DNA of 64,000 bases from Pterois miles (GCA_947000775.1 CAMQGK010000048.1:3210001-3274000), one strand, 5' to 3'; counted from the stretch's first letter, positions 11,640 through 23,406 are shown. Notes: generated from the letters alone by a model not told the origin. Numbers and translations: made by a program.

Positions 11640-11860
11640 GGGATGAGAAACGGTGGACTTTCACCAGGAGACTGCTGTTTGTGTATGAAACCAAAAGTAT
11701 ATAGTGACTTATTTTACCTGACTTTGGTTAAATAACATACATACTTAACTAATGTTACCTACGCAAGTTACACAACACATAACATGACATTCACAGGAGA
11801 AGGCATGAAAAATGATCGATAACTTTTTGTATCTATCATGTGTGACGACATGCTATGAAC
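11640..11860 (+). repeat. dispersed repeat family A, copy 3
   Basis: 'ggactttcaccaggagactg', then gtatgaaaccaaaag, then a body with 'cttattttacctgac' and 'acctacgcaagttacacaac'. The order of blocks matches the copies at 4535 and 21725. Confidence 0.6.
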
Positions 11861-12239
11861 AGTATGAGGATGCGTTCATGTTTTCACCATCGTAACACGC
11901 TTAGCACACAGGAGAGGCTTCAGCTGGCTGCAATCTCCTCACCTCGCCGCCGGATACGCCCAGATCCTACACACTGGCCTTTAAGTGTTTACATTCAAAT
12001 TTCCACACTGGAAAATGCATTTATGAACTTATTCAGGAATATTCATACACATTTTTCTATCCTGTTTTTATTTGTGGTTAATGAAATGTGCTATTAACAC
12101 AAACCACAGTGAAATGTCCCTTTGTTGTATTCTGGTAAACATGAGTATTTACCAGACAACTTTCTGCCTCAGCAGCCAGAGAAATGTAAATCCTCCATTT
12201 AGGTGAAGAAGAAAAAAGCTGAGAGGCAAGTGTGAGAAT

Positions 12240-12281
12240 AAATAAATTAATTAATAATTTAATTAATTAATTAATTAAGGA
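12240..12281. repeat. (AATT)n / (TTAA)n tract
   Basis: A degenerate AATT repeat that served as the insertion target of the SINE that follows; its last 12 bases form the 5' target duplication. Confidence 0.9.
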
Positions 12282-12654
12282 GGCTGCACGGTGGTGCAGT
12301 GGTTAGCACTCTCACCTCACAGCAAGAGGGTCGCAGGTTCGATTCCGGCTTGGGACTCTTCTGTGTGGAGTTTGCATGTTCTTCCCGTGTTAGCGTGGGT
12401 TTTCTCCGGGTACTCCGGCTTCCTCGCACAGTCCAATGACATGCAGTTTATGTTAATTGATCACTCTAAATGTCCCGTAGGTGTGGATGTGAGTGTGAAT
12501 GGTTGTCTGTCTATATGTTGTCTGTCTCTATGTGTCCTCTGATGGACTGGAGACCTGTCCAGGGTGAACCCCGCCTTCGCCCAATACCAGCTGGGATCGG
12601 CTCCAGCCCCCCCGCGACCCCTAACGGGATAAGCGGTTGACGATGGATGGATGG
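12282..12654 (+). mobile_element. complete tRNA-derived SINE, 373 bp, with 12-bp TSD
   Basis: A full-length insertion. The Pol III A box TGGTGCAGTGG is at 12292-12302 and the B box GGTTCGATTCC at 12336-12346, both close to consensus. The tRNA-unrelated body has the well-known fish blocks 'gtgtggagtttgcatgttct' and 'tggactggagacctgtccag'. The 3' end is a short (GATG)n/(GGAT)n. Flanking direct repeats attaattaagga at 12270-12281 and 12655-12666 are identical, which marks the insertion limits exactly and suggests a fairly recent event. Related fragments in this window are at 114-234, 11228-11368 and 49086-49255. I do not assign a database family name. Confidence 0.92.
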
Positions 12655-12666
12655 ATTAATTAAGGA

Positions 12667-13180
12667 TATAAAGAAGTGGGAAAAGAAGGGTAATAGGACT
12701 AAGGGGCGTAGTGGGACACCTGTGAAGGAGTCAGAGCAGAAAAGCGAATAGCTTAAAGCCGTCATTCTGCCTTTTGCTGTGTTGTTTCACTGTTCTGAAC
12801 ACCATTAACATTCTACAACTGTGTGTATCTGCGCCGGTGTCTCCAGTCTCAGCTGTGATCCCAGGACAGATCATACACACAACACACACACAAGCACAGA
12901 CACACACTTAGTCCCTGGAGCTCCTGAGAAGCGGAGATTGCCTCTTTAAGGTGGAAATCAATATCCTTTCTATCCTTCCCCATCTCTCCTCCCTTCCTCC
13001 TGTCCTCTCAATTCCCGGGTCCTCTCTCTCTCCATCTCGCCGTGTCTCTCGGCGGCTTCCTCCACAGATACATTCGCCTCACCTGAGACTCTTCATCAGC
13101 TCGGAGACACGCACACAGTGAACACCTCCTCTCCTGCTCTTTCTATGTGGGTCCCTTCACTGTTAGTCTCTCTCTCCCTC
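12667..13180. other. unassigned stretch, no gene seen
   Basis: Holds a short (CA)n-like patch at 12875-12910 and a pyrimidine-rich run at 12965-13060. No domain-like frame. Confidence 0.35.
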
Positions 13181-13535
13181 CATCATGCTATCCATACATA
13201 CCCAGCACCACCATGGTGGAGGAATCACTGTGGGGAGGTTTGGCCAGCTGCTTGGCTGTAGAGGGCTTGCACCTCTTTATTTGGCAGGGCCAAAAATAAA
13301 GCAGGGAGATTCTGCAGGAGCACCAACATGGGAGTGCTCATGCAGGCTTAAGGAGGCTTTAACTATAGTGCTAATTTCAAAACTTGTCAACTCTGAAGGG
13401 CAAAACTTTGGAGGAGGTATAGCTGCACAGGTCATTCAGTCATATTCATTAAAGGTATTTGTTTCACCGGGAGGTGTGTCCCATGATGTGCTCTATTCTT
13501 GGTCAGGTGCAGTGATTTCCTGACGTCTCCACCAT
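13181..13535 (+). other. open 112-codon frame, unrecognised
   Basis: A frame from 13185 to 13523 stays open for 112 codons without being low-complexity. No domain, signal or splice context is recognised, and it leads straight into a dispersed repeat. It is probably a chance frame in repeat or conserved noncoding DNA. Confidence 0.2.
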
Positions 13536-13539
13536 AGAA

Positions 13540-13795
13540 AAACAAATTGTCGTGCTGATTTTCGTATGGATTAAACAAACAGAACTTAATGATCAGTGAC
13601 AGTGGTCAACCTTTGGGTTTGAAAAGTGAAGCCAATGCTGAAGTGCCTTGAACTTGCATTCTCTCTAACAGCCAGCAGGGTAGAGAAGTCTGATCAATAG
13701 AAGTCAAAAACCAAAATGGTGGCAGTCCACAACCCGATGGGTGATGTCCATGTGTGACTATGTCCACATCTTACATACAGTCTATGAGCTTATTT
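13540..13795 (+). repeat. dispersed fish repeat, unclassified
   Basis: The blocks 'gaagccaatgctgaagtgcc', 'cttgcattctctctaacagc', aaaaccaaaatggtggc and 'catacagtctatgagct' match, in order, a repeat pattern I associate with many percomorph genomes. No coding content. The class (MITE-like or otherwise) is uncertain. Confidence 0.55.
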
Positions 13796-14194
13796 TTATA
13801 TCTTTAGACAAGCCATCTGGTGCCGGTCTTGCTAAGCCAAGCCCATCTCCTGGCTTCATGTTTAACAAACAAATACTGGATGGTGATGCCTTCAGCTCCT
13901 CAAATGGATGCTGAAGAAGAGGGTGAAAGCCAAGGTAGCCAGCTGACTCTTTAGGGAAATGACGGTTTGTAGGTCAGTCTGATGTATGTCATGGGGACGT
14001 TTTATGTTAAGAGTATGCATGGCTGCATGTAAACAGGAATATTAGTGTAATATTCATGTTCATTAGCCATGAAAACAGCTTAGAGGGAATATTGTCTATT
14101 TAAGAAGCGCAAAAAACTGCATATTTGATATATATTTGTAACATAGTCAGTGTTTCCTAAATTTTACAAATAAAGATACTTTAAAATACAAAGA

Positions 14195-14330
14195 GCCAGC
14201 TGCCATGCTAGCTAACATGCTAACATGTAGCTAGCGTTTAGCAGGCATAATGTTTTGTTTAGTGTGTTAGGGTGCTAACATTTGACATTAGCACCTATCA
14301 AAAAGTATGGGCTACTGAGGCACGAATACA
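14195..14330 (-). repeat. dispersed 'gttagcatgctaac' repeat, fragment
   Basis: Rich in 'gctagctaacatgctaacat', then gtttagcaggcataatg and 'ggtgctaacatttgacatta'. It is an antisense copy of the element at 29130-29470. Confidence 0.6.
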
Positions 14331-15180
14331 TGTCAAGAAAAACATGGTTTATATTTTCTGTGAGTTTTAAACATGGTTAAATTGAAACAAACAAAAATGC
14401 AACAAAAATAGCTGAGTAGATCATCATAGTTTGTCTTTAAATAAGTATGTTTGTTGTGGTATTTAAGTTACGAATGTAAATAAAAATAAGTCAAATTGAA
14501 AATTTACATGAAATCACCATGTGCGTAAAAATCTGGGACAAAATACATTTCCCTTAAAACGTATTTGACAGTGCAGCGTCGCTGTATGGGAACATCACTT
14601 TTAACAGACCAGGTTGTATTTTTCTACCTCTGAGCCAAGTGATCACCGAGTCGAGAGGTTTCATCCTCTGGGGACCATCAATGTCTTAATGATCCCATGG
14701 CAATCCACACAAAGGATGTTGAAATATTTCAGTCTGGACCAAAGTTGGTTGACTGAAGTTACCAAAACCTGCATTGCAAGAACACGCAGGATTTCAGATT
14801 GAGGTTTGGAGTAATAATTTAAAAGGAGTAGTCAGTCTGTCATTTGCAGACTTGATATCAAAAAGATTGATCTTGGACTGTGAAAGAGCTGAGCTCAGGC
14901 AAAGCGAGGTGGGTGAGAAGAACCGCCAAGCCGACAGACTGTAAGTACAGTAGATTAAGTATTCGAGGAAGGAGGATATAGGACAGTAACGTGACACACC
15001 AAGCGGTGGCAACAGAAAAAAATAGATGCATGAGAAAGACGAGTAAATCAAGCTCAGACCAGACTAGTCAACTGGCAGAGAGAAGGATTAAAAGTGGCGG
15101 TATCACCATCACCACCACCTACCCCAACCTTCCTTGACCCCCCCAGCCTCGCCTCCCCATCTTTCCCGCCCTGTCCCTCC
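14331..15180. other. unassigned stretch, no gene seen
   Basis: AT-rich. The part at 14410-14510 ('aagtatgtttgttgtggtat') weakly resembles an antisense family A body. No gene. Confidence 0.3.
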
Positions 15181-15365
15181 CACTCCCCCACCCACCCACT
15201 TTACTAGCCCCCTCCCCAGCAGCACTTGCCAGGCTATTTTTTGCCATGCTTCACTAAATAAGGCCGTGGAGCCGGGCTGAGCGGGCGGGCTGGTGGCGGG
15301 GTGCATGTCTCTGGTTCTTACCTCGGTATAAAAGCCCTGGGATGGTGGGGCTTCCTCCGATCACG
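15181..15365 (+). promoter_or_regulatory. candidate TATA promoter with muscle-like sites
   Basis: A strong TATA box, TATAAAAG, lies at 15327-15334 and would place initiation near 15357-15365. Within 150 bp upstream are repeated CACCC/CCCACCC motifs (15181-15200), the E-box-like CACTTG at about 15223, ctattttttg (MEF2-like), ctaaataagg (one base off a CArG box) at about 15254-15263, and a gcgggcgggc GC box at 15281-15290. This combination is typical of striated-muscle promoters, though single sites are weak evidence. No coding exon can be tied to it; the downstream transcript would run through 15365-15640. Confidence 0.4.
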
Positions 15366-15639
15366 CTGAACCTCACAGTGCTGCAGTTTGTTCCGTTGAA
15401 AAAAACCTTTTAAAACGCCAACGCACCAACACTGCCTGTGTATCCCTGAACCTTTTCATGCTAACAACTTGATCTATAATTGCTAAGTTTTTTGTAGTCT
15501 CTCTTTCATCTCTTTATTTTGGACGAATAGTTTTTACCGACCGCTGGACGACATATCGGGAAAGTGACTGAGTGGAATATGAGGGCAAAAGGACAAGAAA
15601 AGACAGAAAAGAGTAAGAGATCACTGAGTGAAATGCTCA

Positions 15640-16395
15640 CCATTTAAGTGCTTCTTTTTACCTACCTTTCTTTCTTTCTTTCTTTCTTTCTTTCTGTCTG
15701 TCTGTCTCTCATCCTTCCAAACTTTGCATCTCCATTCTTTACCTCCCACCGCCCCTCTTTGCTTCCTTTCTACCAACACCCTTCCCGTCCTTCTTTTTGT
15801 TCTTTCCACTCTTTCATTCTTCCACACATCTCAACCCCATTTCCTCATTTCTGTCTTTAATTCTCTTGCCTTTCCCTCTCTTCCTTCCCATTTTTACTTC
15901 ATTCCCACCATTTGAATTTCCTGTTCTCCTCACCCTATGTCTCTCTTTACTCACTCTTTCATTCTCTCAACCCCTCCCTCCCTCCGTCCGTCCCTCTTCC
16001 CGATTTGTCCTTCAGCTCTGTCAGCACTCGCTGTATCGCTCCATCTCCTTCTCGGGCAGTCTGATCAGCTGTCTTCCTTCTAACTTTACATGGCCTGGTG
16101 TGGCGCGTGGGGATTTCTCTGCCCAGTCATCACTTCAGATCGAATCCTCTCACACAAAGCTTTGTGCTTTTTTATATTTGCCACTATTTTTGCTGTCTTT
16201 TCTACCTGCATGGGGTCCTCAGATTTTTTTTTTTCTATCTTGGTCTGCCTGTTTTTCCCCTCCTCCTTTTTCACTTGATCCAGTAAGAGAGAGAGAAGGC
16301 AAGTCCAGTGACCCTCCTCTTTTCTCTCCTCTCTTTTCACTCCTCTCCTCCTCCTCCTCCTCCTCTCTGCAACCTTAAACTCTCCATCGCTGATT
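15640..16395. repeat. pyrimidine-rich tract with (TTTC)n and (CTGT)n
   Basis: Starts with (TTTC)8 and (CTGT)3 at 15666-15710 and stays C/T-rich for 750 bp, ending with (CTC)n at 16346-16366. A 193-codon frame inside it is low-complexity Ser/Phe/Leu/Pro and is not a gene. Confidence 0.8.
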
Positions 16396-16398
16396 CAG

Positions 16399-16481
16399 CT
16401 CCCCGGGAGGAGAGACTCCGCCTGCAGCCACCGCTTCCCTCCGCATGGGCCACCATCCCTATCTGGATCACCTTCACTACG
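16399..16481 (+). other. candidate 83-nt exon, unrecognised
   Basis: A pyrimidine tract and 'tgattcag|ctcccc' form a plausible acceptor at 16398/16399. The segment ends at ctacg|gtaggt (16481/16482), a reasonable donor. ATG at 16445 in a fair context (ccgcATGG) would begin MGHHPYLDHLHY, but two other frames are also open. All could be chance in a CT-rich region. The gene is not recognised. Confidence 0.22.
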
Positions 16482-16484
16482 GTA

Positions 16485-17394
16485 GGTGTGCGACTGTCTC
16501 TCTGCCTGTTTAGGTCTTTGAAAAACAAATAGATGTTTTTTTCACTGCACATATTTGTGACTGTGTGTCTCTGTGTGTGTCAGTGTGCTTCATCCCAGCC
16601 ACCTTCACACCTTTTGGAAAAAAAGAAATCCACTGTAAGTGAGGGAACAGGAAGGAGTCGTCACTCCTTGTTAGAATTGTTGTAGCTTGTGAGCTACCAT
16701 CCCCACATGTTCACACAGGGTTAAAAGGTCAAGGGTTAACTGTGACGTGCTCCTCTCTGGAGTGTTTTCTAATCAGCTAGTTCGACTATATTGATATTCA
16801 GAGGAAACCATTTACAATAATAATGTTGAGCAGATTCGATTACTGAAAATGAGACTACCTGATTAAATAAAGGTTAATATGTCGTACGTATGTGCTTGAG
16901 TGTAAGAGCAAATTACCAAATAAAAATAGCAAACTTAGCTTGTTGCCAATTTTATTTTTTTATGTGCAGTCTAATTTATTTGAAATTATTAATGCATGAA
17001 CATGCTGTATACATGACACCCACATATAACATCCATGTTACACAGAAATATATTTTCTCTGCACTACTGCATTGTTTTTTGTAAGTGTTTCAGGCAGTAT
17101 ATGGTCCACAAAATGTTGAATCTCTCCATGTGGCAGCAGGAGAACGTGGTGTAGAAATGTATGGGGTAGAAATGCATGCTGTTGGCCCGGCACAGTGCTG
17201 CTCAGTGTACTATATTTGCCTGCAGGACAGGTGTGATTTATCAGTAGAAACAGCGGTATGTTCTAATGTGCACCAGTGTTAAGCTCAGCGGGACCTCAGC
17301 TCTATCTATAGATGGGACACACACATGTGTCACTCCTCGAGAGAGGTTTAAAGTAGAAGTAAGGTTCTAAAAGTGTCATGCATATGCTCCTATC
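16485..17394. other. unassigned stretch, no gene seen
   Basis: AT-rich noncoding DNA; the frames are short and lack domains. Confidence 0.35.
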
Positions 17395-17395
17395 C

Positions 17396-17442
17396 CTCCA
17401 TCTCTCTCTCTCTCTCGCCTCTCTCTTTCTCTCTCTCTCTCT
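17396..17442. repeat. (CT)n microsatellite, interrupted
   Basis: About 20 CT units with cg and tt interruptions. Confidence 0.93.
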
Positions 17443-19080
17443 GTTGCTGCCCAGGCTCGTTTTACCAGTTAGCAGATACCAGGGAGATCAGTGGTGGTCA
17501 GCTGTCTGTCAAGCGTCCAGGGCCCTGACAGGCTTCACTGTGAATTGCTGGAAGTGGTGAGGTGTCGGGTGTCCCGGCCCGGCCCTGTACCAGATCGCCT
17601 GCATGGTTGTATCAGTTATAGTAGACAGGCAGCTGTTTGAAGGAAATCTGTCTGTCTTTCTGTCTAGCAAGTGATCTCCCACAGGGTGTGAAACTTGGCT
17701 TTATATGGTGTTACCTTAACTGCAGCGACTACGAATGTTGAGAGTACACAGAAAGGGAGGAGGTTTATAAGAGGATGAGGATTTGTTACCTGTGTCCGAC
17801 TGCTTTATTGGGATGCCTTTCGATAATGCACCCTGTTGTAAGGATTACAGAAGTCACGCCAGATGTTGGTGAATTGCATCCACTTCCTGCCAAGCTGTGG
17901 ACCACAGTGCAATGCGGGTGCATATTTCACACTGCCCTTATCTTGCAATCTACATCTTCTCCCTGGAGAATTGTAATTCCTGCCTGGAGTATTGGGACGG
18001 CGGTGGCGTGGAGGCCAGAGAGGATAAGCAGCTTAATTCTTTCTGTTTAGTGCTGGGCTAGAGTGGGTCTGCGTGTTCGCGAGGGTGCACGTCTGCAAAA
18101 GCCCCCTCGTTTACCGACCCCGGCTGGTGATTTACAAAACCGTTCCTTCCATTGCTGGGAGAGAAAAGAAGGGAGGAATGAGGGAGAAAGGAGAGGACGA
18201 GTGTGATTTATGAAAGAGACTTTTAGTTTAATTACTGGGCGGGCAGGGCTGATGTGCACAGCCCCCATGGCACCGGTTACACAGTGGTGGGAACACACAA
18301 AGGGGCTATTGGGGGGCTGCAGAGTATGACATATTCATATAGGTGCAGCTGATACACTCAGGCAATTTGTATGTTCATAGTGCAGGACACAAGAGTTAAA
18401 TTATGTAGCATGGAAAAGCAATATACTGTACAGTACCTGTTCAGTGGCCTTAAGTGAAGATGCACAGGCACAAAGTGGAAATAATATTCAAATAGCTGCT
18501 TTTACTAAATGCTCCACTTCACTGTGGAGGCTCACACACATATATGGAGCCGTGTACGTATTTTTGTCCCTTGAATGTAAGAAGACTGAATATTTGCGAG
18601 TATTGTGCTGTGTCAACAGTCCAGCCTCAGTGTGCACTTTCATACAGATTTGATTAGCTGTAATTGGCATTCAAGGTTAAATGTTGACAGCCAAAGACAA
18701 AAGAAAGACTTCCTGATGTTGCAGTTCTGGCAGTGCCGGTGTGTCCAGGAGCAGTGCATGTTGGGATGTCTGCTGCTGACTTTTCTTTTAGTTCTAACCA
18801 TTTATATGTTTGACTGGACTCATATTAGCGGTATCATATATTTGAAGGGAAAAACTGTGACACAGCTGTAATTCAAACACACACAGCCGCACACGTGAGT
18901 CCACACACTCCCAATAACCCTTCCTGCTGCTCCCACCATACGTTTTCTTAACGCCTCTCTCAGAGCCTTCATTAGATGCCTGACGTTAGCAATGGTTCAA
19001 TTCATTAAAAGCGCGACTCAGCCTTTGTGCATTTGCCTATAAATTGGTATTGATCTCTGAGAGGACAGGGAGGGGAGACA
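17443..19080. other. unassigned, single-copy-looking stretch
   Basis: Little simple sequence. Blocks at 17870-18060 and 18590-18760 (gattagctgtaattggc) have balanced composition and homeodomain-type sites, so they may be conserved noncoding DNA. No gene model is supportable. Confidence 0.3.
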
Positions 19081-19090
19081 GCAGAGGAGG

Positions 19091-19109
19091 GTGTGTGTGT
19101 GTGTGTGTT
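19091..19109. repeat. (GT)n microsatellite
   Basis: Nine GT units; a broken (CA)n block follows at 19209-19255 in the opposite sense. Confidence 0.9.
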
Positions 19110-19285
19110 GGCACACGTTGGGGGGGTGGATCAGGGACTGAGGCTAATGGGAGGGGGCAGGGGGTCTCAGGTGAATGGGGTTCACTCAAGCAACAAGGGC
19201 AATTGAAGACACACACACTATGCGCACACACACACACTATGCACACTGACATACACTTATAGATTGTTGTATAGATACACACAGT

Positions 19286-19299
19286 CCCCCCCCCCCCCC
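19286..19299. repeat. poly(C) run
   Basis: Fourteen C in a row. Confidence 0.95.
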
Positions 19300-19454
19300 A
19301 GTTTCTTTAGTCTGCTCTGACAACTGTCCACGTGCTACGCCACACATGCCTCATCGTCACCGCCGTCTGCTCAGCATAGGACTGTAACACCACTGTAGTT
19401 TGACTGAAAGAGAGGCAGGAGAATGAGAGAGTGTGTGATGAGGAGTGTGTGAGC

Positions 19455-19456
<2 letters not shown>

Positions 19457-19498
<42 letters not shown>

Positions 19499-19566
19499 AC
19501 ATGCTATATAGAGGGGAGTAGGGAGACTGCATAAGCATGGTAGCCTATAGACTGCATGGGACAGTG

Positions 19567-19604
<38 letters not shown>

Positions 19605-19695
19605 TGGCACAGAGGGGGGAGGAAAAAAGAGGAATAGCTCTCAGTGGCAGAGGACCGGAGGGACGAGCAGCTGTGTGCCGGACTAAAACTTTTCA

Positions 19696-19745
<50 letters not shown>
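19457..19745. repeat. three (GA)n microsatellites
   Basis: (GA)n at 19457-19498, 19569-19600 and 19699-19745, all with purines on the plus strand. They occupy much of the candidate 5' exon described next. Confidence 0.96.
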
Positions 19746-19748
<3 letters not shown>

Positions 19749-19916
19749 CAGAGGCAGCACCTGGGACACAGACTGAGAGAAGAGAGAGCGAAGCACTTCT
19801 TCTTTCCCGTCTCCTTTTCTTCTCCGCTCTGCCGTTAATGCTTCTCTCTTTGGTGCATCGGCCCAGCTGAAGGGGGGGGGGGGGGGGTTTCTAGCCAACA
19901 TCTGCCTGTACTGTAG
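19503..19916 (+). promoter_or_regulatory. candidate TATA promoter and GA-rich noncoding first exon
   Basis: A TATA-like ctatataga lies at 19504-19512. A purine-rich stretch follows and ends at ctgtag|gtaagtg (19916/19917), an excellent splice donor. GA-rich 5' UTR exons of this type are common in fish developmental genes. Upstream ATGs and a 16-G run at 19872-19887 would hinder translation, so the exon would be untranslated. The partner exon is not identifiable here. Confidence 0.35.
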
Positions 19917-20030
19917 GTAAGTGCAACATCTCCCTCATTTCCCTTCAACCCCCCTCTCCCCACCTCACCCCTCTCACTCCACCGCTGCAGCTGAACCTCT
20001 AGGCGTGACACTCAAGGTGAATCGAGTGCC

Positions 20031-20032
<2 letters not shown>

Positions 20033-20067
<35 letters not shown>

Positions 20068-20074
20068 GGGGGGG
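20033..20074. repeat. (GT)n plus poly(G)
   Basis: Sixteen GT units running into about eleven G. Confidence 0.95.
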
Positions 20075-20079
20075 GCTGC

Positions 20080-21720
20080 TTTATAATGTACAGTATGTCA
20101 AAGCAGAGTGAACACACTGTAGTTTAATGCAGCATTTTAAAATGTGTTCTTTCAGGGGGACATTTGAATGCTAACAGCGTGAAATATGACTTTTTTAAAA
20201 GTGTCCTTTCTTTCTTGGTGACAGTTGTTTTTGATGAAAGGGGCTGTAAATTAGTCTGCTTGATCTGGCTTCATTTTGTGGTTTTATTTTTAAAAATCTA
20301 GTTTTAAATGATTAGTTCTGTTCTGTCAGAGGTGTAAACAGTGTTGGCCAAGGACTGCATGGCAGTTCAGAGGAAGAAGCTGCATAAAACAGTCAGAAAA
20401 GTTGTTTCAGCGTAATAACCACCGTTTTATCGTGTATTTGTTGAAACTTTTTTTTTATTTCTAAATGCATGTGTTCTCAAACCTTCTGTCTTCTTCTCTA
20501 TCTAGTGAGGTGCCATGGGGGGATCGCAGGGGGGTTATGGGCATTCGGTGGTCTGTGTGGATCCTGATTCAACATTTTTTCCTCCCCATTGAGTGGGTGT
20601 GTGGGGTGGTGTGGGGTGGGGGGGGGATGCTGGGATGGAGCAGGATGGAGGGGGAGGGGGGTCCTGATGCGCCACCAAGGACAGTGGCCTGCTTGGGGGA
20701 CATACTTCTTTATATGCCCATATGAACAAGAGCAACTATGGAATGTAAAGAAGTATGTATCCCAGGTTGGGAAAAATGACAGCGCTGCATCTGAACAAAA
20801 CCCAAACTTGACTGTGAGTGCACCGACTCACAGACAGACTAACACATAGAAACACATTGGAGAGGATGCTCTGTGTGCTCTGTTCCCACATAAAGGTCCC
20901 AGGTATTCTTTATGCACCACTAACGTACATGTGCAGTGTGTGCATGTGTACTTTTTCAACCCTGGTGTGGCCCAGTTGAGTCCAGTCAGCTTGGCGCTGC
21001 AGAGCAATGCATACAGTAGAAAACTGTGGATGCAGCTGCAACTCCAGTCAGCAGTTTCCGCTTGCCCGCAATAGATTTTTGAATATCTCTTTCACTCTGT
21101 TCTTATTAGTTTTATTGCGGAAAGGTGGACATGTTTCCTATACACTAATGGCGATGATTTCAAGAACACCTTCCACTTACTTTGGAGTACTTTTTTGTCA
21201 TTTATCAGGCTTGTGTATTGGACAGTGTGAACCGTCTAAAAAAATAATACACACATACACACACCACAGATAGACAGACAGCAGTTTCCAGTAAATGGTG
21301 CACTGATTAAATGCTCGCTAATGGATAGTATGGTCCGACAGGATGGCCAGAAAGAGGAAGAAGCAGAGACTGCCTGCAGGACTCCCTCACATTACACTGC
21401 TCAGACGCCTGTGTGTGCAGTCACACTGTCTGCATCGTGGCTCAAGTTGTTGGCCTGGTTATAAACACTTCATATTTAAAAATCACTCTTTTAGTTTTCA
21501 TTTTCACGCGTCAGTAGTTGTTGCTTTGTGTGTTCTTTCACCATTCTTGAACATTTCAAGAGCAGTGTCTGTTAGAGGGGGGAGTTTATGCCTCCAGGCG
21601 TTTCAGCCATACGCCGAATGTAAGTCTGTAAGTCATTTTTCCTGCAATAACAATTGTTGCTTTTGACGTGTCATTTCACAGCATCTGGGGGAACATGCTA
21701 CGCTAACAGCTAGTGATAGC
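20080..21720. other. unassigned stretch, no gene seen
   Basis: Includes a G-rich, GGGGTG-type region at 20590-20670. No frame has domain content. Confidence 0.3.
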
Positions 21721-21724
21721 AAGT

Positions 21725-22040
21725 GAGACTGCTCATAGTGGGAGAGAGGGAGGAGAGGTGGAAGGGTCCAACAAACACAGGACTTTCAACCAGGAGACCG
21801 CTGTTCATGTCCAAAAGTGTTGTTGAGTTATTTTTAAGTTATGTTTGTGATGCTTGTGACGTGTTTTCCGTTTATGTTCAGGTTCGTATTTTACATAGTT
21901 TACTTTCTTATTTGAAGCTCAACTGTGATGTTTTTTCCTAAATCTAATTATCTGGTTTTGCTGCCTGAACATAACGGTGACCTGTTCATGGTAACGATGT
22001 GGCCTTAAATGACACAAGACAAGCCGTTTCACAGCGTTTA
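21725..22040 (+). repeat. dispersed repeat family A, copy 4
   Basis: The best-preserved head: gaagggtccaacaaacac, then 'ggactttcaaccaggagacc', then gctgttcatgtcc. An AT-rich body contains cctaaatctaattatctgg and 'ttgctgcctgaacataacgg'. Confidence 0.62.
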
Positions 22041-22044
22041 GCGT

Positions 22045-22890
22045 TGACATGAAATGGTGTGCAAAAAGCCTGTTTATAAATCAGTGAAATCAGGTTTGCC
22101 GTTTTTCTAGATCTCTTTCTCGAATAGTCAAAAGCTACTTATGATGACGGTTCTGGTTCAAAGCCACAATGTGCGTCTCAACCTGCTGAGCCAGGAGACA
22201 TTGGTGCCACTTTTTTCACTCCTGTTAGCTCTGATAAAGTATGTATGGTTTATGTGTGTAGGAACAATGACTAATCCAGGTGTAGTTTTAGGAGAACGCA
22301 CAACAACTATGTGTGGTTTTAGTTTTTGTTTAGTTTTATATATTTTGGCCTACTTCGTATATAAATACTGTATGTGACCTAGTTGGGGTTTACCTGTCCC
22401 TGTTTTGGTGTTATTTGACCCAGTTTCAGTGCACTAATTTGGCCCTGATCAGGTGTACATCCCGGGGTGTTGTGCCTGTGTGGTAGCTGCTGGCCTGACA
22501 GGGATCTGCTGTTGGATTACACTTTCTGCCAATCTTGTTTTACAAGAAAAATATGTTAACAGGGGTGATCATAAACTAGAAGAACAGCGAAGTGCCAAGA
22601 AGAATCGTTTAACATCCGTCCAGCCAGACAGTGTTTCAAAGCTAATTAACCATCAATATAAGAGACGGTTCTCGTCTTAGCTGTGGATGAAGAGGCCATT
22701 GACATAAACTGGGTCCAGAAAAGCACACTTCACCGAGGAACATATTCATAAAGCCGCCCAAAACATAAAATGTGTTTGCAAGTAAGTGTGTGCGTGTGTT
22801 TTTATGTCGGAGGGATTTATTGCAGTGATTGGTAAGAACCAGAGGGAAAGGTCGTTGTACTGTGGGAGAATTCAAAGATAGAAGGGCATG
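22045..22890. other. unassigned stretch, no gene seen
   Basis: No repeat or gene recognised; frames of 75-78 codons show no domain. Confidence 0.3.
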
Positions 22891-22893
22891 GTG

Positions 22894-22894
<1 letters not shown>

Positions 22895-22947
<53 letters not shown>

Positions 22948-22980
22948 GGGTGTGTGTGTGGGTGGGTGTGGTGGTGGGGG
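22895..22980. repeat. (GT)n microsatellite with GGTG tail
   Basis: About 24 pure GT units, then an imperfect GT/GGGTG run. Confidence 0.95.
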
Positions 22981-23090
22981 TTAGTTGAGTGACAAAAGGG
23001 AAACGAGTGAACAGCGTAGACTGAAGTGGGATCGGAGTGGAGGGAGTTGTGGCGAGTGAGCGTGTGAGATGAGGCGAGGCGAAAGAGGCA

Positions 23091-23126
23091 GAGAGAGAGG
23101 GAGAGAGAGAGAGAGGGAGAGAGAGA
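23091..23126. repeat. (GA)n microsatellite
   Basis: About 18 GA units with two GGG interruptions. Confidence 0.92.
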
Positions 23127-23358
23127 CTGGATTGATGATGGTGTTCAGGGCTGGTGTGTGTTGAGGGGGTGCGAGGGGGCTGGGCGGGTATTGTTCTGTC
23201 ACTTTGCCTGTGTCAGCAGGTGGAAGCTCTCATCAGGACATTAAATATGCAACAATGCTGACTGCGGCACCGTGCTGAGACAGCCAAAGCCAGACGACTG
23301 GGGGGCCCCTATAAAAGTAAACCAGCGGCACCGCTTTGCCTTGCTCTGCGCTAGACAG

Positions 23359-23375
23359 CCATCCATCCATCCATC

Positions 23376-23406
<31 letters not shown>

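Noticed and set aside
12282..12400. tRNA gene
   Set aside because: A and B boxes are present, but the sequence does not fold as a full cloverleaf and continues into a SINE body with target duplications.
13185..13523. 112-codon frame as a small protein gene
   Set aside because: No domain or start context, and it abuts a dispersed repeat; kept only as an unassigned frame.
15797..16378. 193-codon plus-strand frame
   Set aside because: It lies wholly in a pyrimidine tract, giving Ser/Phe/Leu/Pro; other frames are also open there.
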